Shown: positions 25,990-34,763 of the stretch, piece after piece
Layout of the letters: every line of letters begins with the position of its first letter
Position numbering within the stretch: the stretch's first letter is position 1
Assembly (NCBI GenBank): GCA_003151475.1
Contig: PLXQ01000045.1
Span: forward strand, 4,183-68,182
Direction: 5' to 3'
DNA from: Acidimicrobiaceae bacterium
Lineage (GTDB): Bacteria > Actinomycetota > Acidimicrobiia > Acidimicrobiales > UBA8190
Length of the DNA: 64,000 bases
Program-made: the position numbers and the translations under genes
The notes under the pieces: generated by a model
Seen by the model: the letters and a program-made list of their open reading frames with translations, nothing else
Databases searched by the model: none
Told to the model about the DNA's origin: nothing

Positions 25990-26666
25990 CCGAGCCGGGC
26001 GTGAAGAAAGTCGATCGTCCGCTGCCAGGCCAGGGCCGATGCGGCGGCGTCGTAGACCTCGGGTCGGGTGTCGTTGAAGAAGGCGTGATCGGCGCCGGCG
26101 TAGTGATGGAATGTGGCGTCTACGCCGAGCGCCTTCAGCTGTGCTTCGAGGGCGTTGGCCGCTTCGGGACCGAAGAAACCATCGAGCTCAGCGATATGGG
26201 CGAGCACGGCGCCGCTCATCTTGGAAAAGTCGGGTTGGGCTTCGGGCCAGGGAATCACGCCGTAGAACGCCACGCAGGCGGAGATGGCATCGGGCCGTTG
26301 GGTGGCCAGCACCAGAGCGAGGCCACCACCCATGCAGAACCCGACGACGCCCACAGTGTCGCGGCCCGATCGGCGGCGCAACTCGTCCACGGCGCCGGAC
26401 ATGTCCTTGCCGGCGCGATCGAGCTGCATGGCCATCATTTCCTTGCCCGCTTCATCGGGCTCAGAAACTTGCTTGCCGCGGTACAGATCGGGAGCCAAAG
26501 CCACAAATCCTTCGGCCGCGAACCTGTCGCAGACGTCCTTGATGTGCGGCACGAGCCCCCACCACTCCTGGATCACCACCACCCCGGGACCTGAACCCGA
26601 CGGGGGAACGGCCAGATAGCCCTGATCGGTGGAACCGTTGCTCGGGAATTCGATCATCTCGCCCAT
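25986..26666 (-). CDS. Dienelactone hydrolase family protein
   Basis: A 226-residue alpha/beta hydrolase of the dienelactone hydrolase family. The nucleophilic cysteine is in VGFCMGGGLAL, the acid is in AELDGFFGPE, and the histidine is in AGADHAFFND. The N-terminal part VVVIQEWWGLVPHIKDVCDR includes the family's conserved glutamate. Classical members open dienelactones in aromatic catabolism, but most homologues have other unassigned substrates. The ATG at 26666 fits the conserved start and lies eight bases after TAGCGT. It is transcribed together with the DUF885 gene. Confidence 0.88.
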   Translation of the reverse strand: MGEMIEFPSNGSTDQGYLAVPPSGSGPGVVVIQEWWGLVPHIKDVCDRFAAEGFVALAPDLYRGKQVSEPDEAGKEMMAMQLDRAGKDMSGAVDELRRRSGRDTVGVVGFCMGGGLALVLATQRPDAISACVAFYGVIPWPEAQPDFSKMSGAVLAHIAELDGFFGPEAANALEAQLKALGVDATFHHYAGADHAFFNDTRPEVYDAAASALAWQRTIDFLHARLG

Positions 26667-26674
26667 GAGGGTCG

Positions 26675-26680
26675 ACGCTA
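26675..26680 (-). promoter_or_regulatory. -10 box of a likely leaderless promoter (dienelactone hydrolase gene)
   Basis: On the minus strand TAGCGT is followed by eight bases and the ATG at 26666. Confidence 0.4.
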
Positions 26681-26697
26681 CCGGTGAGCGGGGCGCG

Positions 26698-27351
26698 CTA
26701 CCAACGCGCCAGCAGCTCCGGGGGCTCCGGGCAGTCGCTTCCGGCCAACGCCACCCGTGGCGATTGTGCCCCATTGGGTCCGACCACACGTTCGACACCG
26801 GCGATATCGACCACGACGCCGGAGCGGCTCCCGGCAGCGGCCTCAAGTTTGCGGGCGACGGCGTCCCACACGCGGGGCGGCAGTATCCGACCCACCCCCG
26901 CTTCCAACCAGAGCGGAACTTCGACCGCCCGGGCCGCCTCGATCAATCCGAGCACGTCGGCGTCGACAACCATGGCGCCAGGACCGAACGCGTCGACCTG
27001 CACCACGACGACGTCGGCACTGGCCACGTCACTCACGCCACCGCGACGCACGATGCGGGCGCCGGGTGGAAGGGCGGCATCGAGCAGCGCCTCGGTCAGG
27101 TCGCACTCGAGGGCGTCGGCGCAGCGCTCCCCTTCGGCCACGGGGTCACCGGCGGTGACGATCCGGGCCGCCACCCACCACATCGGCCCACATCCCGGAT
27201 GGCGATCGAGCAATCGACGACAGGCGGGCAGCACGGCCTGAGGTTCGCGGTCAGCGAGGTCGGCCAGGGCCCAGGCAGCCTCGGCGGCGAGTACGTCAGG
27301 CGCCCCCCAGCCGGCCCGGGCCACATAGCGGAGACGCTCGATGGGATGCAC
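26698..27351 (-). CDS. Uncharacterised protein with an eIF2B/sugar-isomerase-like core
   Basis: A 217-residue soluble protein. The N-terminus (ERLRYVARAGWGAPDVLAAE) resembles a helical lead-in. The centre (ADVVVVQVDAFGPGAMVVDA followed by DVLGLIEAARAVEVPLWLEA) looks like the Rossmann-type strand-helix pattern of eIF2B-alpha or ribose-1,5-bisphosphate isomerase relatives, where a G-D-A segment and an adjacent acidic residue form the site. The match is to fold pattern only; no function is proposed. The GTG start is seven bases after a TAACGT -10 box. The -10 box and the NlpC/P60 promoter region share the divergent gap. Confidence 0.62.
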   Translation of the reverse strand: MHPIERLRYVARAGWGAPDVLAAEAAWALADLADREPQAVLPACRRLLDRHPGCGPMWWVAARIVTAGDPVAEGERCADALECDLTEALLDAALPPGARIVRRGGVSDVASADVVVVQVDAFGPGAMVVDADVLGLIEAARAVEVPLWLEAGVGRILPPRVWDAVARKLEAAAGSRSGVVVDIAGVERVVGPNGAQSPRVALAGSDCPEPPELLARW

Positions 27352-27358
27352 TGATCCG

Positions 27359-27364
27359 ACGTTA
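27359..27364 (-). promoter_or_regulatory. -10 box of a likely leaderless promoter (26.7-27.4 kb gene)
   Basis: On the minus strand TAACGT is followed by seven bases and the GTG at 27351. Confidence 0.4.
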
Positions 27365-27526
27365 ATGGCGCCATCGCCTGCTCTGTATACCGGTCTGGCT
27401 CGCTCCGTCCCAGTGGGGCCCCGGGACCGGCCTTTTCCACGGCCCTCTCAAAACACCAGGTCAGGGGCCTGGGCGGCCCGAATTCCTTGCTATAGGCATC
27501 TCTTCTTGCTAGACATAACTCCCGTT

Positions 27527-28654
27527 GTGACTCGCCTCGAGCCCCCCTCGACGGCGCGATTTCGTCGGCGGACGCGTGGTCCCTGGGGTGTCGTGCTGCT
27601 GAGCTGTACCGCCGGCACCCTGATGCTCGGGGCTCTCCTTACGGTCACACTCTCCGCCTCGGCCGACAGCATCACGAGCGCCAAAGCCCAGGCCACGGCC
27701 CTGGCCAACCAGATCCAGGCGCAAGCCCAGCAGCTGGCAGCTCTGAGCGAACAGTACGACCAAGCGGTGATTCGGGTCGGACAACTCGACCAACAGCTCG
27801 CGCAGACCCGCACCCAGATCGCCCAGACCAAGGCCCGGGTCTCGTCAGACCAGGCCAACCTCCGTCAGCAGGCCCTCGACATCTACACATCGGGGGGAAG
27901 CGACAACGGCCTCGAACAACTGTTCGCGCCAGGCGGGGAACAGTCTTCGGTCACCGGTGAGTACCAGAAGGTAGCGAGCGGCAACGTGTCGAACGCCATC
28001 GACCAGCTCAGCCGGGCGGAGGACACACTCAACACACAAGAGAGCCAGCTGCAGAACACCGAGACTCAGGCTCAGGCGGCACTGACCCAGGCGGCGGCGG
28101 CCAAGCAGGGGGCGCAGACCGAGTTGGCGGACCAGCAGGCCACGCTGGCGAAGGTCAAGGGTCACATCGCCTCTCTCGTAGCCGAGCAGCAACGGGAGGC
28201 GGCGGCGGCCCAAGCGGCAGCCTTCCAGCGGAAGCTGGCCGCGGAGGCAGCAGCCAGCGCCGCTGTCTCGGGCGCCGGGACCAACATCCCTCCCCCCTCA
28301 GCCGGTGGCTCCGCAGCGGTGGCGGCGGCCATGAGTCAGTTGGGTGTCCCCTACGTCTGGGCCGGGTCCACACCCGGGCAAGGCTTCGACTGCTCGGGCT
28401 TGACCATGTGGGCCTGGGGCAGAGCGGGGGTCGGCCTGCCCCACTCGGCGGCGGCTCAGTACGACGACACCGAGCATGTGCCGTTGTCCGATCTGCAGCC
28501 GGGAGACCTTCTCTTCTACGACGAAGGGGGGACGATCGGGCACGTGACGATGTACATCGGACCTGGCCGGATGGTTCAGGCACCGGAAACGGGCGAGAAC
28601 GTCCAGGTCACCGGCATCTGGTCGAACGGGCTCGTCGGAGCCGGTCGACCGTAG
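27527..28654 (+). CDS. Secreted NlpC/P60 peptidoglycan hydrolase
   Basis: About 375 residues. A signal or anchor helix (VVLLSCTAGTLMLGALLTVT) is followed by a long coiled coil of about 200 residues, rich in Gln/Ala (QIQAQAQQLAALSEQYDQ), and a C-terminal NlpC/P60 domain. The catalytic cysteine is in GFDCSGLTMWAW and the histidine in GTIGHVTMYIGPG. LPHSAAAQYD and LQPGDLLFYD are typical. It cleaves D-Glu-DAP stem-peptide bonds outside the cell, like actinobacterial RipA-type enzymes; the coiled coil probably controls activity. The GTG at 27527 fits a signal peptide; the frame extends upstream without homology. Confidence 0.9.
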   Translation: MTRLEPPSTARFRRRTRGPWGVVLLSCTAGTLMLGALLTVTLSASADSITSAKAQATALANQIQAQAQQLAALSEQYDQAVIRVGQLDQQLAQTRTQIAQTKARVSSDQANLRQQALDIYTSGGSDNGLEQLFAPGGEQSSVTGEYQKVASGNVSNAIDQLSRAEDTLNTQESQLQNTETQAQAALTQAAAAKQGAQTELADQQATLAKVKGHIASLVAEQQREAAAAQAAAFQRKLAAEAAASAAVSGAGTNIPPPSAGGSAAVAAAMSQLGVPYVWAGSTPGQGFDCSGLTMWAWGRAGVGLPHSAAAQYDDTEHVPLSDLQPGDLLFYDEGGTIGHVTMYIGPGRMVQAPETGENVQVTGIWSNGLVGAGRP

Positions 28655-28683
28655 GGCTCCACGCCCCTCTCAGACCAGACCGA

Positions 28684-29478
28684 TCAGCCGTCGGGGGGAG
28701 CGGCCAGCAGTCCCGGGGGGACTCGTCCTTCGGCCCCGGCCTGGCGCGGGCCCGGCGGCCTCGAGAAGCGAAACGGCAATCCTTCGCGCCCGGCCTGGAC
28801 GACCACGGCCTGACCGGTGTCGTCGCCGAGCACGCAACCGAGCACGGCGTCCACCACCGCCTCGGGAGCGATGAGCGGGAAGTGCGACGCCGCCAACAGA
28901 TCTCGGACGTCGTCGACGAGCGGTGTGTCCACGAGCCCCGGACAGACGGCGTTCACGGTGATGCTGTCCGCCGTCAGGCGTAGCGCCAGGCCCCGTACGA
29001 GACCGACGACGGCATGCTTGGTCATGGCGTAGATCGGGTCGGCGGCGAAAGCCACGAGGCCGGCCAACGACGCCGTGGCCACGATGGCCCCACCGCCACG
29101 GTCGATGAGCTCGGGGACGAGGGCGCGGCACCCGAAAACCACACCGTCGACGTTGATGGACACAATGCGTCGGTACTGGTCGTCGGTGAGAGCAGCGATA
29201 TCGCCCTCCGGCGTCGTCACCCCCGCATTCAGATAGACCGCATCGACACCGCCGAGGCTCCTGACGGACTCGACCACCGCCACCCAGTCCTCGGGTTTGC
29301 TGACGTCGGCACCGACGGCCACACCGCCGAGGCCGCCGGCGACGCGGCGCACCTTTTCCTCGGCGATGTCCACCGCCACCACGGTGGCGCCCTCGGCCGC
29401 GAAGCGGGTGGCACAGGCCAGGCCGATTCCCGACGCAGCGCCGGTGATGACCGCCACCTTCCCCTCTAGCGTTCCCAC
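28684..29478 (-). CDS. Short-chain dehydrogenase/reductase
   Basis: A 264-residue classical SDR. The NAD(P)-binding motif is TGAASGIG, followed by VVAVDIAEEK, where the aspartate favours NAD. NAG and the catalytic serine (ATASLAG) are present, as is the YxxxK motif (YAMTK). The late PGLVDTPLVDD segment is the substrate loop. It oxidises or reduces an unknown alcohol/ketone. The tail after residue 235 (RPPGPRQAGAEGRVPPG) is a disordered extension. GAGGAGG precedes the GTG start by about four bases. Confidence 0.88.
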   Translation of the reverse strand: MGTLEGKVAVITGAASGIGLACATRFAAEGATVVAVDIAEEKVRRVAGGLGGVAVGADVSKPEDWVAVVESVRSLGGVDAVYLNAGVTTPEGDIAALTDDQYRRIVSINVDGVVFGCRALVPELIDRGGGAIVATASLAGLVAFAADPIYAMTKHAVVGLVRGLALRLTADSITVNAVCPGLVDTPLVDDVRDLLAASHFPLIAPEAVVDAVLGCVLGDDTGQAVVVQAGREGLPFRFSRPPGPRQAGAEGRVPPGLLAAPPDG

Positions 29479-29670
29479 GATCCCTCCTCAGCCGGCGACG
29501 CTGGCAGCGTAGGTTCCGAACTCGAGCCCGCGCCGCCTTAGGCACGCCCGACCATGACTGGGCGAACGGCCTCACGACTGGCGGCGGCCGGACTGACGTC
29601 ATCACCACCGACGGCGACGGTACGCTGAGCCCAGCCGGGTGCCCCACCTGGTACCCAGCCGAGGACCATC

Positions 29671-30513
29671 GTGAAGCCGATTCCCGTCGCATTCCACATA
29701 GGACCCCTGGAGGTCCACACCTACGGCATCGGTCTGGCCATCACCTTCTGGTTCGCCTACCGCTATTTCGAGCGCCGGCTCCGGAACAACGCCTACCCGT
29801 GGCAATGGTTCACCGGCGTGTTCCTGTGGATCGTGGTGGCCTCCATCGCCGGCGCCCGGCTCCTGCACGTCGTGGCCAATTGGTCGACCTACAGTGCCCA
29901 CCCGTCGCAGATCCTGGCCATATGGCAGGGCGGACTGTCATCGTTCGGGGGCTTGCTGTTCGGTATCCCCGTGGGAGTGATCCTGGCCCGTCGGCGGTGT
30001 CCGGAACTGCCGTCGATACGAGCCCTGGACATCGTGAGCCCCGTCCTCATGGCCGCCTGGGGTGTGGGGCGTCTCCTGGGCCCACAGCTGATGGTGGCCG
30101 GTGGGGGCCGCCAGACGACGGCCTGGTGGGGTCTGCGCTACGCCGGGCAGGCGGGCAAGCGGGTCCCGGTCCCTCTCATCCAGGCCTTCGACAGCTTCAT
30201 CATCTTCGCCATCCTGCTCCTCATCGAGCACTACATCCGAAACCGGCCCGTCGGCTTCGTGGTCGCCGCCACCGCCGCGTTGTGGGGCCTGGGCCGGTTC
30301 TTCGAGGAGAACGTCTTCCTGCGACAGAACGACCACGTCGGTTCCTGGTTGGTCCAAGGCGCCGGTCTCGGACTCTTTGCCGTCGGGCTCATCACCATGG
30401 TCGTGCTGTGGCGACGTCCTCGCCCCGAACCCGCCGCCGAACGCGACCCCGACCACAGCGACAATCTCAACGAGACGCCGCCATTGGCCGCCGATTCTCC
30501 GGTGGAGGTCTGA
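29671..30513 (+). CDS. Lgt-like membrane protein lacking key catalytic residues
   Basis: A 280-residue polytopic protein with the layout of prolipoprotein diacylglyceryl transferase (Lgt): an N-terminal EVHTYGIGLA strand-helix, GARLLHVVANW, and seven predicted helices. However, the segment matching the essential histidine (GGMSFHGGL in E. coli Lgt) reads GGLSSFGGL. The segment matching GRLGNFINGE reads GRLLGPQLMV, so the asparagine and glutamate are lost. The arginine of the late GLGRFFEE segment is kept. It is probably an Lgt paralogue with altered or no transferase activity. A charged cytoplasmic tail ends the protein. Confidence 0.78.
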   Translation: MKPIPVAFHIGPLEVHTYGIGLAITFWFAYRYFERRLRNNAYPWQWFTGVFLWIVVASIAGARLLHVVANWSTYSAHPSQILAIWQGGLSSFGGLLFGIPVGVILARRRCPELPSIRALDIVSPVLMAAWGVGRLLGPQLMVAGGGRQTTAWWGLRYAGQAGKRVPVPLIQAFDSFIIFAILLLIEHYIRNRPVGFVVAATAALWGLGRFFEENVFLRQNDHVGSWLVQGAGLGLFAVGLITMVVLWRRPRPEPAAERDPDHSDNLNETPPLAADSPVEV

Positions 30514-30545
30514 GGACATCTCGCCCTTGATCGACTGAACCCTGG

Positions 30546-31352
30546 TCAGGTCCCCTTCTCGACACCGGCGGGCCGGCCGGGACCGGGTGGTCCGGCGAAC
30601 GCCTGAGCAATGGACATCCACTCGGTGGCGGCATCGCCCTCGACCACGAGTCCTGTATCGGAGACGTTGCGGCGCTGGGTGACAACGAGACAGAAGTCGA
30701 GAGCCGGACCGCTGATGCTGTCGGTCGCATCACGCTCTTGAAACTCCCAGAATTCGTCCGCCGGGCCGGTCAAAGCGACATGCACTGGCGTGGAAGGCGG
30801 TTCCAGGCCGCGCACCGCATAGGAGAACGGACGAGTCCTGACGCCGAGGTGTGCAATATGGCGGAGCCTGGCGGTCGCCACGCGGCGAGTGCCCAGGGCG
30901 TCGGCCACGTCCTGGCCGTGGGCCCATGTCTCCATGAGGCGGGCCGACACGAAAGAGAGCGCTCCCATCGGTGGGCCGAACCACGGTACGCGTGCACCAG
31001 GGGACAGAGCTCTTGCCGCGCGCACCATGGTCTCGCGACTCGAGCGCCACCAGGTCAACAATTCGGTGCCAGACGAGGCGCGTCCGCGCCGCAGATGCTC
31101 CGCCATCGGGTCGGCTGCCGAAATTGCTGCGTCGGCCAACGCGGTGAAGGCGGCGGGGTCGGTCATGGCCAGAACGGCAGCGTCGTCGAAGAAGGCCAGG
31201 TGGCTCATCTGATCCCGAACAGCCCACCCGGCAGCCGGCGTGGGCCGATCCCAATCAGGCTCGTCGATCGAATCCACCATGGCATCGAGATCCGAGTGCT
31301 CGGCTTCGATATCGGCGAGGAGCTCGTCCAGGGTCGTCGGTCGCTCGTCCAC
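30546..31352 (-). CDS. TIGR03084-family (DinB/mycothiol-fold) protein
   Basis: A 268-residue protein matching the TIGR03084 family of actinobacteria. The N-terminal four-helix bundle has metal-ligand candidates in RDQMSHLAFFDDAAV and METWAHGQDVADALG, as in maleylpyruvate isomerase/DinB-like proteins that use mycothiol. The C-terminal part (VHVALTGPADEFWEF and LDFCLVVTQRRNVSDTGL) is the family's sterol-carrier-like domain. The precise reaction is unknown. The GTG at 31352 is chosen because it lies six bases after TACCTT. It is divergent from the MarR gene. Confidence 0.83.
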   Translation of the reverse strand: MDERPTTLDELLADIEAEHSDLDAMVDSIDEPDWDRPTPAAGWAVRDQMSHLAFFDDAAVLAMTDPAAFTALADAAISAADPMAEHLRRGRASSGTELLTWWRSSRETMVRAARALSPGARVPWFGPPMGALSFVSARLMETWAHGQDVADALGTRRVATARLRHIAHLGVRTRPFSYAVRGLEPPSTPVHVALTGPADEFWEFQERDATDSISGPALDFCLVVTQRRNVSDTGLVVEGDAATEWMSIAQAFAGPPGPGRPAGVEKGT

Positions 31353-31358
31353 CACGAC

Positions 31359-31408
31359 AAGGTAGCCCGGTCGATTGCGTGGGCAATCAAAACGCTCTCC
31401 GGTAGGCT
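31359..31408. promoter_or_regulatory. Divergent promoters with a central 16-bp palindrome
   Basis: The gap between the TIGR03084 gene and the MarR gene holds TACCTT (31359-31364, minus-strand -10), the palindrome GATTGCGTGGGCAATC (31373-31388, perfect 6-bp arms around four bases), and TAGGCT (31403-31408, plus-strand -10). Both -10 boxes end six bases before a GTG. The palindrome overlies the expected -35 region of both promoters, so a MarR dimer bound there would repress both genes. Confidence 0.6.
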
Positions 31409-31414
31409 GGTGGT

Positions 31415-31879
31415 GTGACCACCGTGTGCTGGCTTGACGACCTGGAAATGCAGGCCTGGCGGTCGTTGCTGAGCGCCCACTCCCGATTGATGGCTCGACT
31501 CGACGCCGAGCTCCAGGCTTCGCAGGGAATGTCGGTGTCGGACTACGGGGTACTCGTCCAACTGTCCGAGGCCGAAGAGGGGCGGATGCGGATGAGCGAG
31601 TTGGCCGACCACCTCCTGTTGTCGCCAAGCGGCCTGACCCGCCGCCTGGACGGCCTCGTCGGCGCCGGACTGGTCGACCGGGTCCGCTGCCCCACCGATC
31701 GACGGGGCGCCTACGCCGTGCTGACCGCCACCGGTCGTGCTCGGCTCGAGGAAGCGGCGCCCGATCATGTGGAGCAGGTGCGCCGGCATTTCGTCAACCG
31801 GCTCAGCCGGCGCCAACTCGAAGCACTGGTCGACACGCTGAACAAGGTTGCCAGCTCGCCGCCCTGCCCGGGGCGGTAG
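31415..31879 (+). CDS. MarR-family transcriptional regulator
   Basis: A 154-residue winged-helix regulator. The helix-turn-helix is MRMSELADHLLLSPSGLTRRLDGLVGAGLVDR, and the wing is CPTDRRGAYAVLTATGRARL. MarR dimers usually respond to small aromatic or lipophilic ligands. The palindrome just upstream suggests autoregulation and control of the divergent TIGR03084 gene. No gene for a transporter or degradative enzyme is next to it. Confidence 0.9.
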   Translation: MTTVCWLDDLEMQAWRSLLSAHSRLMARLDAELQASQGMSVSDYGVLVQLSEAEEGRMRMSELADHLLLSPSGLTRRLDGLVGAGLVDRVRCPTDRRGAYAVLTATGRARLEEAAPDHVEQVRRHFVNRLSRRQLEALVDTLNKVASSPPCPGR

Positions 31880-31921
31880 CAGACATCGGCCGGTTTTCTC
31901 CGCCGCCCCCGGCGCGGCAAC

Positions 31922-33385
31922 ATGTGGCCCTTGCCTAGTCACCCGAGCGAAGCTCCCGCTGCCATGCCCACCCCTGCGAGCGCAGCCGCCGGCGGGAAGA
32001 TGGCAGATCCGGCGAGGCCTGAGGCCATACCGAGCGACGAGGCGTCCATCGCCGAGGGTGAGTGCGGCACGAAAACGAGACGGTGGCACTTCCGCCTCAT
32101 CGCCATCTCCCTCGTCGGTCTGGGTCTTCGGATCGGCTACGTCTATCTGTACCGTCGCCACGCCGCTCCCACCGGTGATGCCTTCTTCTACCACTACCAG
32201 GCCAACCTGCTCGTGGCGGGCAAGTGGTTTATCAACCCGTACCAGTATTTCTATTTCAAACACGCCGTACCGGCGGCAGACCATCCCCCGCTGTGGACGC
32301 TTGTCCTGGCGCTGGCATCGCTCGTTGGGATAAAGAGTTTCTTCGCCCAGATCCTGTGGAGCTGCGTGATCGGCTCGGTGGCCGTCTGGCTCGTTGGTCT
32401 GGCCGGCCGGGAAGTCATGGAACCGCGCACAGGGCTAATCGCCGCTGGGATCGCCGCTGTTTACCCGAACTTCTGGATCAACGATGGCAGCCTGCTGTCA
32501 GAGACCCTCGTTCTGACCCTCACGGCGCTGACGGTCTGGGCTTTCTACCGACTGTGGAACCACCCGTCGCTCGCGAGAGCGGCGTGGTTGGGCTGTGCCT
32601 GTGCGCTCGACGCCCTGGCGCGGTCGGAACTTGTCCTGTTGGTTCCGATCTTCGTGATCGCCGCCGGGCTGCTCGTCCGGAAGCAGCGCGTCCGTCGTCG
32701 CCTTGCCCTCTGTGTCATCACCGGCGTGGCCGCCCTCGTAACATTCATTCCGTGGTACGCCTACAATCTGTCTCGCTTCAGCGATTCGGTTCCCCTGTCC
32801 AGCCAACTCGGGGTAACCCTGGCGACAGCCAACTGCAACACCACCTACTACGGGACGCTACTGGGATACTGGTCGCTCGGATGCGCGTTACGCGTCCACA
32901 CGACGAAAGGGGCAGACCCATCGGTTCAGGATCATGAATTCCGTGAGGCGGCGATCCAATACGCGGAACATCACAAAGGTCGGGTACCCGTTGTCGTAGC
33001 GGCTCGACTGGGACGCGAACTCGACCTCTACCGTCCGTTGCAACAGATCGACCTCGAATGGTCGATCCTGGGACGCCCTCGCCTCGTGGCATACATCGGG
33101 ATGGGTGCCTACTACTTCTGTACAGCCCTTGCTGTTTCGGGTTTCGTGGTACTGCGCCGACGTCGCATCGTGATGGTTCCCTTCGCCGCACTCATCTTTG
33201 TCACTCTGCTCGTCGCCGCAGCCACGTTCGGGCAGACCCGCTACCGAACCGGTCTCGATGCCGCCATTGTCATTTTGGCGGCGGTGGCGATCGGCCAATT
33301 CCTGAGTCCAACCCGGTTGCGACAGCCACGCGGAAAACACGCTTCGGTCATCGATACTCTCGATATCGAGCACAGACGCCCGTGA
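31922..33385 (+). CDS. GT-C-fold membrane glycosyltransferase-like protein
   Basis: A 487-residue integral membrane protein with about ten predicted helices. The first extracytoplasmic loop carries an acidic motif (PTGDAFFYHYQANLL) followed by the DHPPLWTLVLA segment that occurs in PMT/ArnT-type transferases using polyprenyl-phosphate sugars. After the last helix lies a soluble segment of about 50 residues. It could add a sugar or build a glycan on the outer face of the membrane. The start could be the ATG at 31922 or later in-frame ATGs before the first helix. It opens the plus-strand glycan block. Confidence 0.72.
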   Translation: MWPLPSHPSEAPAAMPTPASAAAGGKMADPARPEAIPSDEASIAEGECGTKTRRWHFRLIAISLVGLGLRIGYVYLYRRHAAPTGDAFFYHYQANLLVAGKWFINPYQYFYFKHAVPAADHPPLWTLVLALASLVGIKSFFAQILWSCVIGSVAVWLVGLAGREVMEPRTGLIAAGIAAVYPNFWINDGSLLSETLVLTLTALTVWAFYRLWNHPSLARAAWLGCACALDALARSELVLLVPIFVIAAGLLVRKQRVRRRLALCVITGVAALVTFIPWYAYNLSRFSDSVPLSSQLGVTLATANCNTTYYGTLLGYWSLGCALRVHTTKGADPSVQDHEFREAAIQYAEHHKGRVPVVVAARLGRELDLYRPLQQIDLEWSILGRPRLVAYIGMGAYYFCTALAVSGFVVLRRRRIVMVPFAALIFVTLLVAAATFGQTRYRTGLDAAIVILAAVAIGQFLSPTRLRQPRGKHASVIDTLDIEHRRP

Positions 33386-33533
33386 CGAGATGGTTTCGAA
33401 CCTGGGAACCAGCTGTGCTCCAGACACTGCGGCCCACCCTCCGACTGGAGGAGTGGAATTGGGTCCGTCACCAGGCGAATTAAGCCGGTTCTGGACTCTC
33501 GGCCGCCTCCCCGGTGATGCATTGGACGGGGGC

Positions 33534-33539
33534 TAGCAT
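33534..33539 (+). promoter_or_regulatory. -10 candidate upstream of the sugar-dehydrogenase operon
   Basis: TAGCAT lies 33 bases before the ATG at 33573, leaving room for a leader with the GAGGAG ribosome-binding site. No good -35 is seen. The surrounding 187-base gap shows no other feature. Confidence 0.3.
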
Positions 33540-33572
33540 CGCGGGAGGTCAGCCTGGTTGAGGAGTTCGGCG

Positions 33573-34763
33573 ATGAAGTTTGTGCGTGACGTCGTGGTGG
33601 TCGGGGGATGTGGTCATGTCGGGCTACCGCTCGGTCTCGCGTTCGCCGACCGTGGACTCGAGGTCGGTCTTTTCGACCTCAATGAGGAAGCAGTGGCCGG
33701 CGTGACGTCGGGTCACATGCCCTTTCAGGAAGCAGGCAGTCAGGACGTACTCAATCGAGTGATCGGCAGCCGGCTCATAGCCACTACTGATCCCTCCATT
33801 GTCAGCACAGCCGAGAATGTGGTCGTTGTCATCGGCACTCCCGTTGACGAACACCTGAATCCAGATCCGAACGTCGTGGCCAGTGCGGTCGCCGATCTCG
33901 CCCCCCACCTCGTCGACGGGCAGCTCCTCGTGCTTCGCTCGACTCTCTTTCCGGGTACGACCGCTCTGGTCGAGCAAGAACTGACCCGACTAAGTCTGCA
34001 ACTCGACGTTAGCTTCTGTCCGGAAAGAATTGCTGAAGGCAAGGCAATGACCGAACTTTATGAGCTACCCCAGATTGTTTCAGGACGCTCGGACTCCGTG
34101 CTCCAACGGGCCGAGAAGCTCTTTCGCAATCTCGCCTCACAGATGGTCCGTCTCTCACCCGAAGAAGCCGAATTGGCGAAGCTTTTCACAAACACCTGGC
34201 GCTATATCAAGTTTGCCACTGCGAATCAGCTCTTCATGATGGCAAATGACTTCGATCTCGACTACGAACGCATTCGAACGGCATTGGCGTTCGACTATCC
34301 ACGGGCCGCCGATCTTCCCCGCGCCGGCTTTGCCGCCGGGCCGTGCCTTCTCAAAGACACCATGCAGTTGGCAGCGTTCAACAACAACAATTTTGTCTTA
34401 GGCCATGCGGCCATGATGGTGAACGAAGGGCTTCCGCTCTATATGGTCTCGAGGCTGGAGCACCGATTCCCGCTTCGCGACCTGTCTGTGGGAGTTCTCG
34501 GGATGGCCTTCAAAGGTGAATCCGACGACACTCGTTCCAGCCTGAGTTACAAGCTCAAACGGATCCTACGTTTCAAAGCGCGAGAGGTTCTCTGTACCGA
34601 CCCGTATGTGTCCACCGACCCAGACCTGCTACCACTGGACGACGTGGTCGAGCGGTCGGATCTGCTCATCGTGGCCGCCCCACACAGGGCTTATCGGGAC
34701 CTGAAAACATCCGTGCCTGTCATAGACATCTGGGGCGCCGATGGCGAAGGGACGAAACTGTGA
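33573..34763 (+). CDS. UDP-glucose/UDP-ManNAc dehydrogenase family protein
   Basis: A 396-residue nucleotide-sugar dehydrogenase. It has the N-terminal NAD fold (VVVVGGCGHVGLPLGLAFA), the central TNTWRYIKFATANQLFMMAN helix and the catalytic cysteine in GFAAGPCLLKDT, and the C-terminal domain starting VGVLGMAFKGESDDTRSS. The family oxidises C6 of a UDP-hexose to an acid. The sequence is closer to the WecC (UDP-ManNAc) branch than to UDP-glucose dehydrogenase by the VLRSTLFPGTT and CPERIAEGKAM segments; the exact sugar is not determined. GAGGAG lies seven bases before the ATG. It overlaps the GT2 gene by four bases. Confidence 0.88.
   Translation: MKFVRDVVVVGGCGHVGLPLGLAFADRGLEVGLFDLNEEAVAGVTSGHMPFQEAGSQDVLNRVIGSRLIATTDPSIVSTAENVVVVIGTPVDEHLNPDPNVVASAVADLAPHLVDGQLLVLRSTLFPGTTALVEQELTRLSLQLDVSFCPERIAEGKAMTELYELPQIVSGRSDSVLQRAEKLFRNLASQMVRLSPEEAELAKLFTNTWRYIKFATANQLFMMANDFDLDYERIRTALAFDYPRAADLPRAGFAAGPCLLKDTMQLAAFNNNNFVLGHAAMMVNEGLPLYMVSRLEHRFPLRDLSVGVLGMAFKGESDDTRSSLSYKLKRILRFKAREVLCTDPYVSTDPDLLPLDDVVERSDLLIVAAPHRAYRDLKTSVPVIDIWGADGEGTKL

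Noticed and set aside
27365-27526. A riboswitch (such as the c-di-AMP type) upstream of the NlpC/P60 gene
   Set aside because: The gap has no recognisable conserved core or paired layout; only short T/A-rich -10-like strings are seen.
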